Below are positions 7,730-15,402 of a DNA stretch of 36,793 nucleotides, piece after piece. Numbering within the stretch: position 1 is the stretch's first letter; the number at the start of each line of letters is the position of its first letter. The DNA comes from Vibrio sp. 10N.261.55.A7 (GTDB lineage: Bacteria > Pseudomonadota > Gammaproteobacteria > Enterobacterales > Vibrionaceae), in NCBI RefSeq assembly GCF_002877365.1, contig NZ_MCWZ01000201.1, forward strand, positions 1 to 36,793, read 5' to 3'. The notes below the pieces were generated by a model. That model searched no databases, was not told the origin of the DNA, and was given only the letters and a program-made list of their open reading frames with translations. Made by a program: the position numbers and the translations under genes.

Positions 7730-8593
7730 ATGCGAATTCTATTACTTGGAGCCACCGGTACGATCGGCAGCGCTATACTGAATGAACTGCTGCAGCATGG
7801 CCATTCCGTATTGGCTTTAGCTCGCTCCGATTCGGCGGCGCAACAAGTCATCGATAAAGGCGCAGAGGTTGTCATGGGGGACCTAAAAGCACCAAAACAG
7901 TGGTCAACATCGCTTCAAACCGTCGATGCAATCATTCATGCCGCCGCAACATTTTGTGAGGATATGGCCCCGATTGATCGCCGTGTTATCGACGCACTGA
8001 TTGAGCAAAGCCACCAACTTAACCGCGCCATACACTTCATCTACACCGGCGGCGTCTGGCTGTATGGGGAAACGGGGGATACCCCTGCCACGGAAAGAAG
8101 TGAACTCAACCCAATAGCAACATTCGATTGGATGGTGCCCCATAGCCAACGGCTTCTCGACGCACCCAATTTGAAAACGTGCATTATTCACCCCGGCATA
8201 GCCTATGAACAAGAAGGTGGAGCGCTTGCTGATTTCATACCCATAGACGATCGCATTCAGGTGTGGGGATCTCTCGACACACGCTGGCCAGTGGTTCATC
8301 TCAAAGATCTTGCTTCGGCATACCGACTGGTTTTGGAGCAGGGAAAAGCGGGCAGCGCCTACAACGTGTGCAGCGAAGAGGGCGTAAGGGTTGGCGACAT
8401 TGCACAAGCACGCACCAAAAAACTTAACCTTCCGTCAGAGCCAATAGCCGTGCCGAAAACCGACGTACTCTCAGAACAAGGCGAATGGGCGCTAGGGCCA
8501 ATGCTGGATCAATGCATGAGCTCAGAGAAAATAAAGAATGAACTTGGCTGGCGCCCTCAATACACCGACATTGTTCACCTTGCTGGCGAATAG
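7730..8593 (+). CDS. Atypical NAD(P)-dependent epimerase/dehydratase (extended-type SDR)
   Basis: A 287-residue Rossmann-fold protein. The N-terminus carries the nucleotide-binding GATGTIGSA (residues 7-15), followed by an acidic turn (MGDL), AIIHAAA, and the late-domain segment WPVVHLKDLASAYRLVLEQ typical of NAD-dependent epimerases. The expected catalytic YxxxK is not present: the matching position reads YGETG (Y112), so this is an atypical SDR, perhaps a reductase or NmrA-like redox sensor. A strong ribosome site (AGGAG) precedes the ATG. The SoxR-like box upstream suggests induction by redox-cycling compounds. The substrate is unknown. Confidence 0.86.
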   Translation: MRILLLGATGTIGSAILNELLQHGHSVLALARSDSAAQQVIDKGAEVVMGDLKAPKQWSTSLQTVDAIIHAAATFCEDMAPIDRRVIDALIEQSHQLNRAIHFIYTGGVWLYGETGDTPATERSELNPIATFDWMVPHSQRLLDAPNLKTCIIHPGIAYEQEGGALADFIPIDDRIQVWGSLDTRWPVVHLKDLASAYRLVLEQGKAGSAYNVCSEEGVRVGDIAQARTKKLNLPSEPIAVPKTDVLSEQGEWALGPMLDQCMSSEKIKNELGWRPQYTDIVHLAGE

Positions 8594-8662
8594 CCTGCTT
8601 ATCTAAGATAGCCGTGGCTGTACTTAATGAACTAAGCCGACAATGGGTTTAACTGAAAAACA

Positions 8663-8688
8663 AAAACGAGCCAATTTCGGCTCGTTTT
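8663..8688. terminator. Bidirectional rho-independent terminator
   Basis: A 10-bp stem AAAACGAGCC/GGCTCGTTTT with a 6-base loop has A and T runs on its two flanks. It lies between the convergent SDR and phospholipase D-like genes and can serve both. Confidence 0.88.
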
Positions 8689-8699
8689 CGATGTCTAAA

Positions 8700-10232
8700 T
8701 TACAAGTACTTTTCTATTGGAAACAGCTGAAGAAAATAGGATTCAAATCGTTCCCATCTGCCCGTTTCTGGCTCGCTATTTAGGCTTTCTTCACCGGACC
8801 ACCAACGCACATCTCCCTCTTCTAGACTGAGACTCCAGCTATTCTCTTCAATCATAGCGTGGCTTATCTCCCCAGCGAGTGTTTCAGCCACACCTTGATT
8901 TTCAATCACTAATAGAGATTCTGTATTCAAGTAGGTCGAGCGCAGGTTAAAATTAAACGATCCGATCACCGCAATGCGGTTGTCAAAGACGGCCGATTTC
9001 GCATGAAGCCCGTAACCAGTATGAGGCGCGCACTTCAAAGCGTCTTTGGTTGACTCCTGACATAAGCTTGCCATGGGCTTTAACTCAAACAACTCGATGC
9101 CATGTTCGAGCATTTCTTGCCTTCGGCCTGCATAGCCAGAATGGTTCGTCACTAAATCATTGGAAGCCATTGAGTTAGTCAGCGCTTTGATCTGCACCCC
9201 TTTCTCGCTCAGAGCTTGCCAACCCTTGAGTTGGGTATCATCAAATATTAAATACGCAGACTCTAGAAGCACTTCTTGCTCAGATTGCTGCGCCAGCGAC
9301 GTGAGGTATTGGGCCGTCGCTTTCGGTTCGTTTGTGTTGCCTGCGTCGACTGGAACAGGTTGGTCGTACACATAATGCGCTTTTACAGGAAGCATCTCGT
9401 TCATTAGCGACGCCATAAACTGACGAGATATCTCTTCGCCAACGGGCAGTGCAGGATAGTTGAGATAATGAGGAGCCGCCGCGTCACTCACCACTGAGAG
9501 ATCGCTCATTGGCTCTCCCCCCAGTAACTCGACAGGGTACGACCAACGGCTATCCCAGTATTGGGCAAACCCAGATTGAATATCGACCACCACTTCCCCG
9601 ACAACCATAACGTCTCGATCTCGAAAGTTGATCTCGTCAGAAAGGTCGAAATACTCATCGCCAATGTTTCTTCCCCCGACAATCGAAAATGCCCCATCCA
9701 CGGTGAAAGATTTGTTGTGCATACGTCGATTTAAACGCGAAAAATCACCAAGAAAATTAAACCACTTAGCGACACCACGACGGTTAGGAGTAGGATTGAA
9801 TACACGAATCTCTGCATTAGGGTGAGAATCGAGCGTCACGAGCAAATCTTCACGTTCATTGAGGTTGATGTCATCCAGCATGACGCGAACATGCACCCCT
9901 CTTTCAGCGGCGGCCAGTAAACGACTCGCCAGATAGTGCCCAGACGAATCTGAATTCCAAATATAGTACTGAATATCAATGGTGTGCTGCGCTGTGTCTA
10001 TGAGCGCCAATCGTTGTGCCAACGCATCCCAACCCGATTCTTGTACTACGATAGCGCTCTGTTCAGCACTTGATTGCTCGCTCCAGAAAACGTCGTTAAG
10101 CGCCGACAGTTGGCTAGAGTAGTGAAGCGGTTTTGCCTCACTCGTGTGTTCAACTTCATCAGGAAGATACGCGCACCCGACAAGCGTTGCGGCTAAAAGC
10201 AGGGTAACGCTGAGGCGCTGGAACATTGGCAT
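8700..10232 (-). CDS. Phospholipase D-family lipoprotein (cardiolipin synthase ClsC-like)
   Basis: With the start at 10232 this is a 510-residue lipoprotein: a hydrophobic signal with lipobox LVGC (Cys20, then Ala, so probably outer membrane). Two HKD motifs define the phospholipase D fold: H172-x-K174-x4-D179 followed by GGRN, and H410-x-K412-x4-D417 followed by GSFNFN. Such enzymes make or cleave phosphodiester bonds in phospholipids; the length and domain layout fit ClsC-like cardiolipin synthases. A longer frame opens at 10271, but AAGGA sits 10 bases before the 10232 ATG and the signal peptide begins there, so I prefer the shorter form. The gene appears monocistronic. Both active-site motifs are intact. 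Confidence 0.88.
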   Translation of the reverse strand: MPMFQRLSVTLLLAATLVGCAYLPDEVEHTSEAKPLHYSSQLSALNDVFWSEQSSAEQSAIVVQESGWDALAQRLALIDTAQHTIDIQYYIWNSDSSGHYLASRLLAAAERGVHVRVMLDDINLNEREDLLVTLDSHPNAEIRVFNPTPNRRGVAKWFNFLGDFSRLNRRMHNKSFTVDGAFSIVGGRNIGDEYFDLSDEINFRDRDVMVVGEVVVDIQSGFAQYWDSRWSYPVELLGGEPMSDLSVVSDAAAPHYLNYPALPVGEEISRQFMASLMNEMLPVKAHYVYDQPVPVDAGNTNEPKATAQYLTSLAQQSEQEVLLESAYLIFDDTQLKGWQALSEKGVQIKALTNSMASNDLVTNHSGYAGRRQEMLEHGIELFELKPMASLCQESTKDALKCAPHTGYGLHAKSAVFDNRIAVIGSFNFNLRSTYLNTESLLVIENQGVAETLAGEISHAMIEENSWSLSLEEGDVRWWSGEESLNSEPETGRWERFESYFLQLFPIEKYL

Positions 10233-10612
10233 AGTAGACGTTTCCTTAAAAACGTGAAAAGAGCGAATCATTACTGATTTCGGCTGGTAGGCGTTATAGC
10301 AGATTAAATGGGGTGGTGAAACCTGCTGCTTGAAACCTGCTCCTTAAAGAGTCTTATGACAATAATCATAGCATAGGCAACCGCGTTACTCTGCACGACA
10401 TATTTCCTCTATATGCCAGAGCAATCGAGATAAGTGGCTGATTTGTCCTTGCACAAACCTCTCACCCATCTCATAGTGGCAATGCCTGTTTTAGTGAGTC
10501 AGTACCAAGATCATGGCTGACTGCTTTACCCTTGGTTGCCATCAATATATGCGCTTATTAATGAATAATTGAGGGAAGTTGATGGAAAATGAAACCCTAA
10601 GAGACATCTACT
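10233..10612. other. Divergent intergenic region (380 bp)
   Basis: This gap lies between the divergent phospholipase D-like and carboxylesterase genes and should hold both promoters. It contains a 14-bp tandem duplication at 10317-10344 and, near its right end, a short leader ORF with its own good ribosome site at 10582. I see no RNA gene in it. Confidence 0.6.
10317..10344. repeat. 14-bp tandem duplication (two copies)
   Basis: TGAAACCTGCTGCT is followed directly by TGAAACCTGCTCCT, with one mismatch. It lies in the divergent promoter region and looks like a simple slippage duplication. Confidence 0.75.
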
Positions 10613-10635
10613 ATGAATTTTTTACCACGTATTGA
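10582..10635 (+). CDS. Possible 17-residue leader peptide overlapping the esterase start
   Basis: ATG at 10582 opens a 17-codon frame (MENETLRDIYYEFFTTY) that ends with TGA at 10633-10635, inside the esterase reading frame. It has the better Shine-Dalgarno of the two starts (GAGGGAAG, 3 bases before its ATG), whereas the esterase ATG has only AAGAGA. It could couple or restrain translation of the esterase. It could equally be chance, since no conservation test was possible. Confidence 0.25.
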   Translation: MENETLRDIYYEFFTTY

Positions 10636-11272
10636 AGTTGAACCCAAGAACACTGCGGATGCTGCCGTCATTTGGCTGCACGGTTTAGGGGCCGATGGCC
10701 ATGATTTTGAGCCAATCGTCAAAGAGCTGAATCTGCCAAGTGAATTCGCTATTCGGTTTGTATTCCCACACTCACCATCCATTCCAGTGACCGTCAATGG
10801 CGGTATGGTAATGCCTGCCTGGTACGATATTCTCGACATGAGTATTGAACGCACGGTTGACGCCGAACAGCTCAACCAGTCAGCGCAAGCGGTTCAAGCA
10901 TTGATTGATCGCGAGATTCAACGCGGTATTCAATCAGACCGTATTATTCTTGCTGGCTTCTCTCAAGGTGGCGCTGTTGCCTACCAAGCATCGTTAACTT
11001 ACCCACAACCCTTAGCCGGTTTACTCGCCATGTCGACCTACTTTGCAACAAAGGACTCGATTGTTCTTCATGACAGTAACCGAGACCTTGATATCAGCAT
11101 CATGCACGGCACCTATGACCCTGTTGTCGCCCCACTACTGGGTAAGCAAGCGCTTCAAAAGCTGACTAACCAAGGCTTTGCGCCAGAGTATAGCGAGTAT
11201 GCGATGGAGCACAGTGTATGCGCAGAGCAAATTGATGACATTTCACGTTGGATACAAGCGCATTTAAGTTAA
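10613..11272 (+). CDS. Carboxylesterase/phospholipase family alpha-beta hydrolase
   Basis: A 219-residue soluble hydrolase of the phospholipase/carboxylesterase (APT-like) family, at the usual family length. The oxyanion-hole strand reads WLHGLGADGHDFEP, the nucleophile elbow is GFSQGG (Ser117), the acid is Asp169 (HGTYDPVV) and the base is His200 (MEHSVC); all three triad residues are present. Family members cleave short-chain or thio/lyso-ester substrates in the cytoplasm. The chosen start gives the normal N-terminus for the family. A small upstream ORF overlaps the start. The gene is probably monocistronic and is convergent with the YdjM-like gene. Confidence 0.92.
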   Translation: MNFLPRIEVEPKNTADAAVIWLHGLGADGHDFEPIVKELNLPSEFAIRFVFPHSPSIPVTVNGGMVMPAWYDILDMSIERTVDAEQLNQSAQAVQALIDREIQRGIQSDRIILAGFSQGGAVAYQASLTYPQPLAGLLAMSTYFATKDSIVLHDSNRDLDISIMHGTYDPVVAPLLGKQALQKLTNQGFAPEYSEYAMEHSVCAEQIDDISRWIQAHLS

Positions 11273-11391
11273 AAGGCTGAGTTCAAGAGTTAAAATCAAA
11301 GATTGATAGCTTCCGAGTAGATTATAAACATAGACGGCTAGAGGATAGCGACAACAACCCCGGTGAGTTTGCCCACTAGGAAGTCGTGAAC

Positions 11392-12396
11392 TTATGGCGT
11401 GTCGAACAACATACCCAAGAAGGTATCGCGAGAAGCTTTCGTGTTGTCTCGATGTGTTAAGTACTCTGCGTGTGCATCGACGTCAGCCGCTTGAGATAAC
11501 CGGAGACTCCAAAGTGCACTTAGCTGGTTGGGCACCATTGAATATCGGACATCAATGATACGCAGCTCGTCTGTTGGGTGCCGGGCAATAAAGCCATTTG
11601 AGAAGTGGCGAAAGCGTTCAATGTCTTTTGCTTGTTGCGAGTGAGGGTCAAGCCAAGGAAAATCCCTTGCTACGTCTAACTTTTTGATGGATTCTCCAGG
11701 GTATCGTTTAACCGATGAGCCTACTCTGACCGCGTCGACATGAAAATGTTCATCCGTTTCGTAAACCACTTTCCAAACCAAAATGTTCGCGAAGCTTGGC
11801 TTTGCCGATAACCGAATCGGTTGATGTTGACGCTCATGTGCTAGCTGCCATCCCGCGTCTTCAGCTCTGTCTCTTTGGATCATCCCCAGTGTCGGATACA
11901 GCAATGCCCAAACCAATGCGGCGCGAGCATGCCAAGGGTTTCGCTTCAATATTGAAAAGACCACAAGTACCAAAATGGGAAGCGTAAAAACCGGATCGAT
12001 CACCGACACGGTATTCCAGGCAAAACGTTCGGTGGTGATCGGCCAAAAAAGCTGAGTACCGTAAGAGGTGCAAGCGTCTAGCAACGCATGAGTACCATAG
12101 CCTAAAGCGCAATAAAGCCAGCTCTGTCTATATGAAAGCCCTCGTTTTTTCCCAAACAGAGGGTGCAACACCAAAGCACACAGAAAGCTGCCAATCGGGA
12201 TAAACAGCAGTGAATGAGTAAACTGGCGATGAAATTCCAAAAACAGCAGCGGATCACTTTGTGAGTGAATCAATACATCCAAATCGGGCGTCATTCCGGA
12301 GATCAGCCCAAAGAAGCCAGCAATAACCAGATGCTGTTTTTTGCTCATTGATTGCGACAAAGAAGCGCCCAGTACGCCCTGCGTTAATGGATCCAT
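11392..12396 (-). CDS. YdjM-like membrane protein, predicted metal-dependent hydrolase
   Basis: A 334-residue protein of the YdjM/DUF457 group. The N-terminus has the family start MDPLTQGVLGASLSQS, then an acidic DLD (residues 38-40) and HRQFTHS (56-62), the putative metal-binding motif. GYGTHALLDACTSYGT follows, with several hydrophobic segments between about 20 and 165. The C-terminal half (about 180-334) is soluble. Members are annotated as inner-membrane metal-dependent hydrolases; E. coli ydjM is a LexA target, but I found no LexA box here. The biochemical reaction is not established for the family. It is divergent from DUF3010. Confidence 0.88.
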   Translation of the reverse strand: MDPLTQGVLGASLSQSMSKKQHLVIAGFFGLISGMTPDLDVLIHSQSDPLLFLEFHRQFTHSLLFIPIGSFLCALVLHPLFGKKRGLSYRQSWLYCALGYGTHALLDACTSYGTQLFWPITTERFAWNTVSVIDPVFTLPILVLVVFSILKRNPWHARAALVWALLYPTLGMIQRDRAEDAGWQLAHERQHQPIRLSAKPSFANILVWKVVYETDEHFHVDAVRVGSSVKRYPGESIKKLDVARDFPWLDPHSQQAKDIERFRHFSNGFIARHPTDELRIIDVRYSMVPNQLSALWSLRLSQAADVDAHAEYLTHRDNTKASRDTFLGMLFDTP

Positions 12397-12566
12397 AATT
12401 AACTCATTGATAGCTCATGACTTAATAGTAGATGACCGCTCGCTCTTCACCACTTAATCGATAAGAACGTCACGATATTTAATACTACTTACTGAAAACC
12501 TGAAAGTTGCCCCTTGATTCAAGTACCCGTCTCCCCCTCCTTTCTTGCCCAAAATCAATCAGCTTA

Positions 12567-12602
12567 AATCAGCCTTTCACGGTTCAACGCGAAAGGCTGA
12601 TT
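12567..12602. repeat. Perfect 12-bp inverted repeat
   Basis: AATCAGCCTTTC and GAAAGGCTGATT are exact reverse complements separated by 12 bases. They lie between the divergent YdjM-like and DUF3010 genes and end at the candidate -35 of the DUF3010 gene. No T run follows on either strand and no gene reads into it, so an operator or cruciform is more likely than a terminator. Confidence 0.75.
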
Positions 12603-12630
12603 GTCTATCAGGGTCATTAACCTCTATAAT
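12601..12630 (+). promoter_or_regulatory. Candidate sigma70 promoter of DUF3010 gene
   Basis: A perfect TATAAT (12625-12630) lies 18 bases after TTGTCT (12601-12606, a weak -35). It is 30 bases before the start codon, giving a short leader that contains AAAAGG as ribosome site. The -35 overlaps the end of the 12-bp inverted repeat. Confidence 0.6.
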
Positions 12631-12659
12631 GTCGAGGTCTAAAGTTAAAAGGTAATAAA

Positions 12660-13094
12660 ATGAAAATTTGTGGTGTTGAGATCAAGGGTAATGACGCGGT
12701 TATTTGTCTACTTTCACTGTCTGAAGGTGTATTCAATATTCCTGACTGTCGCTCTTCAAAAGTGTCTATTGCGAACGGCAACGATACTCAACAGATTCGA
12801 GACTTCCAGTTCTCTTTCGCAAAACTGATGGAAGACTACCAAGTGGATAAAGTCGTGATTCGTCAGCGTCAAACCAAAGGCAAATTTGCAGGCGGCGGTT
12901 TTGGTTTCAAACTAGAAGCCGCGATTCAACTGATTGAAGGCCTAGACGTTGAAGTGGTGGCACCCACTGAAATTAAAGAGAAGCTAAAGCGTAACCCACT
13001 ACCGGTTAAGTTCAGCGAAACAGGTCTTAAACAGTACCAAGAAGCCCCATTTATGACGGCTTACGGCTGTTTAATGGCGCACAAATACGCATAG
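12660..13094 (+). CDS. DUF3010 family protein
   Basis: A 144-residue cytoplasmic protein that I recognise as DUF3010, a small family of unknown function in gammaproteobacteria, complete at the family length. It starts with MKICGVEIKGNDAVICLL and has a basic-glycine segment RQTKGKFAGGGFGFKLEA in the middle. The opening strand with GVEIKGNDA and the later KVVIRQR resemble an RNase H-like (RuvC/YqgF-type) fold, but this is impression, not proof. It has its own promoter and a terminator directly downstream, so it is monocistronic. No specific function is proposed. Confidence 0.9.
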   Translation: MKICGVEIKGNDAVICLLSLSEGVFNIPDCRSSKVSIANGNDTQQIRDFQFSFAKLMEDYQVDKVVIRQRQTKGKFAGGGFGFKLEAAIQLIEGLDVEVVAPTEIKEKLKRNPLPVKFSETGLKQYQEAPFMTAYGCLMAHKYA

Positions 13095-13414
13095 TTAATT
13101 GCGTTAAACATTTCAAACCACACCTATCATTATTCTGTGACGGTGTGGTTTTTTATTCCCTGAAACAACTCAATACACTGCCCCGTTCAGCCACAATTCA
13201 ATCACCATCATTCATACAAAAGCTTGAAATCATAGAGAGTTACCTGTTTGGTCCTTATTCCCAGCGACACAATGAGTTTTATACTCAATGTGCCTAAGAT
13301 TGCACTGTGAATCTTTGCTCATAGTCTATATTTAAGGTGTTAATACTCGCGCAAGTACCGCGCTGAAACAAAGCGGACTTGTGAGACAACAGTCACTCTT
13401 TACCGGGCTAAGCA
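13095..13414. other. Intergenic region (320 bp)
   Basis: This holds the DUF3010 terminator (13116-13155) and the upstream region of the chemoreceptor gene. Close to that gene, 13352-13381 can fold into a hairpin (CAAGT-A-CCGC paired with GCGGACTTG, one bulged A, 11-base loop). I compared the leader with the c-di-GMP riboswitch core and found no match. Nothing else is recognised. Confidence 0.55.
13116..13155 (+). terminator. Rho-independent terminator of DUF3010 gene
   Basis: A 9-bp stem AACCACACC/GGTGTGGTT with a 17-base loop is followed by a T-rich run. It lies 22 bases after the DUF3010 stop codon. Confidence 0.85.
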
Positions 13415-14954
13415 ATGAACAAACGAAATATGAAAGTCATCGACGAAGAAGTCGAATTCTCTGAAGATGTTGAACTGGTATCAACAACCGATAAGAGAGG
13501 CATTATCACCTATGCCAACGACGAGTTTTACAAAGTTGCAGGATACACACCTGAAGAGCTACTGAATAAAAATCACAACATCATTCGTCACCCAGACATG
13601 CCCAAAGCCGCTTTTAAAGATCTTTGGGACCATCTAAAGGGTGGCCTGGCGTGGTGCCGTAAAAAACCGCTGCAAAGATGGCCGATACTATTGGGTAGAC
13701 GCCTTCGTTACGCCAGTATTCGAAGAGGGCGTACTGGTTGGTTACCAATCAGTAAGAAGAAAATTGGCGCCAGAAGTAAAAGATCGTGCCATAAAACTCT
13801 ACGCCTCCGTTAATGAAGGCAAAAGAAATCGCCTCGGTGCCATTCTAGAACTCGTCAAAAAACAGCGCATCCCCACCCTTTCTTTGGTCACATTACTCGC
13901 TATGTTAGCGGGTTTATTTTACTCACCACTTTTCACCTTAATCATTCCTATCACAACGGTGGTGTTGCTTTATCAGGATCTTTTTGTACGTCAAAAGTTT
14001 TACGACAACCTACAGCGAGACTACGACAGTGTCTCTCGACTGGTCTTTTGTGACGATCCAAGCAATTATGCTGAATACCATCTCAAGATGGATGAGGGCC
14101 GAATACGAACGATATTAGGTCGAACGCAAGACAGCAGCCATAACCTTCAACATCAGGTTGACAGCCTTGAAGTCACCTCTGAACAGGTTCTCGACTCCAT
14201 AGAAAAAGAGAACTTAGAAATAGAAAGTGTCGTGACCGCTATTGAACAAATGGTCATGACGATAAACGAGATTTCTCGTAATACGTCAAACTCGATTGAA
14301 CAGGTCTCGTCTGCAAATCAAGACTGCCAAGAAGCAAATAGCCTTATAGACAAGACGCAGCAGCACGTTTCTGTATTGGTTGATGATGTGGAAGCATCGC
14401 GAAGTTCCACGGAAAGCCTGTCTAATGAATTCGCCAATATAAACGAGCTGATGTCAGAAATTCAAGGCATCGCCGAGCAAACGAATTTACTCGCACTGAA
14501 CGCGGCAATCGAAGCCGCACGAGCTGGGGAGTTAGGCCGCGGGTTTGCCGTTGTTGCAGACGAAGTGAGAAACCTTAGTCAACGAACCCAAAAAGTGACG
14601 GAAAGAATCCATCAATCCATGGAGGGCGTTTCCCATTCAGTGAATGAACTCTCTGAATCCATGCAGAAAGGGCAGTCCTCAGCGAAAACATGCATAGACT
14701 TTACCGCTGAAACCCGAACAAAAATAGACTCATTAACCAAGATAATGGACAACATTGAATTGGAAACAACTCAGATCTCAACCGCAGCAGAACAACAGTC
14801 AGCCGCCGCACAAGAGATCAATCAAAACGTATCAAGCGTCAGAAACGCATCTCAGAGCAATCTTGAAAGTGTCAATGAGGTCACTATGTTAACCAAGAAT
14901 ATAAAAAACAAAGCCGACCAACTTGCCTCATTAAGTTTGTCCTTTAAGCGATGA
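13415..14954 (+). pseudogene. Aer-like PAS methyl-accepting chemotaxis protein, frameshifted
   Basis: An energy- or redox-taxis receptor split into two frames. Frame one (from 13415) carries the PAS domain start with the Aer-like NIIRHPDMPKAAFKDLW, reaches HLKGGLAW, then goes astray and stops at 13813. The other frame resumes with [19 protein letters not shown], as the family requires. It continues with two hydrophobic segments, then a coiled coil and the MCP signalling tip ([20 protein letters not shown]), to 14954. The shift lies at about 13648-13654. Restoring one GGCGT unit (5 bases) would rejoin the frames exactly as LAW-RGAV. A GTG at 13641 could start the second part, but the spacing to AAAGG is only one base. 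It is a pseudogene, a phase variant or a sequencing error. Confidence 0.85.
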
Positions 14955-14971
14955 ATCACATGGATACTCCA

Positions 14972-15399
14972 CTAAACCGAAAGGTGCTTATCACTACAAT
15001 GAGCATCTTTCTCAAACCACTCCTCTATACACTCAATAAGCCAATCAGGGTCATCCAAAGGTAAATCATGCCCGCTCTCGTCATGGGTGAGATAATTTAA
15101 ATTCCAGTGATGAGCAATAGCTTGCGTCGTTTTACAACTGACTAGTCGATCATTCCTCCCATTGAGATAGAAATGATATCCACCCTGTTGGGTGAGTTTA
15201 ACTGCTGACCAATATCCTCCATCATGGCGTGAATTGAGGTAGGAGAACGTTCCTTCCAGCGCTCTCCAACGCCAGGGATCTCTACACACCGAATCGTACG
15301 ATCGGGAAAACGGGCCTGTAACGCTTGTGGAAACTCCCCCCAGTAGGCTTTACCGCGAAACAACCCTCTGATCAAGACGATGTCATTCTGACCGTTCAT
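14972..15399 (-). pseudogene. Alpha/beta hydrolase remnant with internal deletion
   Basis: The N-terminal part (15399 leftwards) reads as an alpha/beta hydrolase up to the nucleophile elbow SISMGG, then meets a TAG at 15144-15142. The C-terminal part is in another frame: it runs from NGRNDRLVS through the acid region to ESGHDLPLDDPDWL (catalytic His) and stops at 14972. The two parts meet inside one stretch (about 15145-15184) that encodes elbow-like residues in one frame and NGRND in the other, and the 100 or more residues expected between these motifs are missing. This fits a deletion at a microhomology. The start lies 3 bases after the DNA glycosylase stop codon, so the ancestor was in an operon with it. 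Almost certainly non-functional. Confidence 0.82.
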
Positions 15400-15402
15400 T
15401 CT

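Noticed and set aside
7904..8407. 167-codon minus-strand open frame inside the SDR gene
   Set aside because: Antisense shadow of a well-supported gene; no recognisable domain.
13352..13414. c-di-GMP riboswitch in the chemoreceptor leader
   Set aside because: A hairpin exists, but the conserved GEMM core and tetraloop-receptor bases are not there.
13641..14954. Second half of the chemoreceptor as an independent gene from GTG 13641
   Set aside because: AAAGG is only one base before the GTG, and the PAS domain would be cut in two; a frameshift explains it better.
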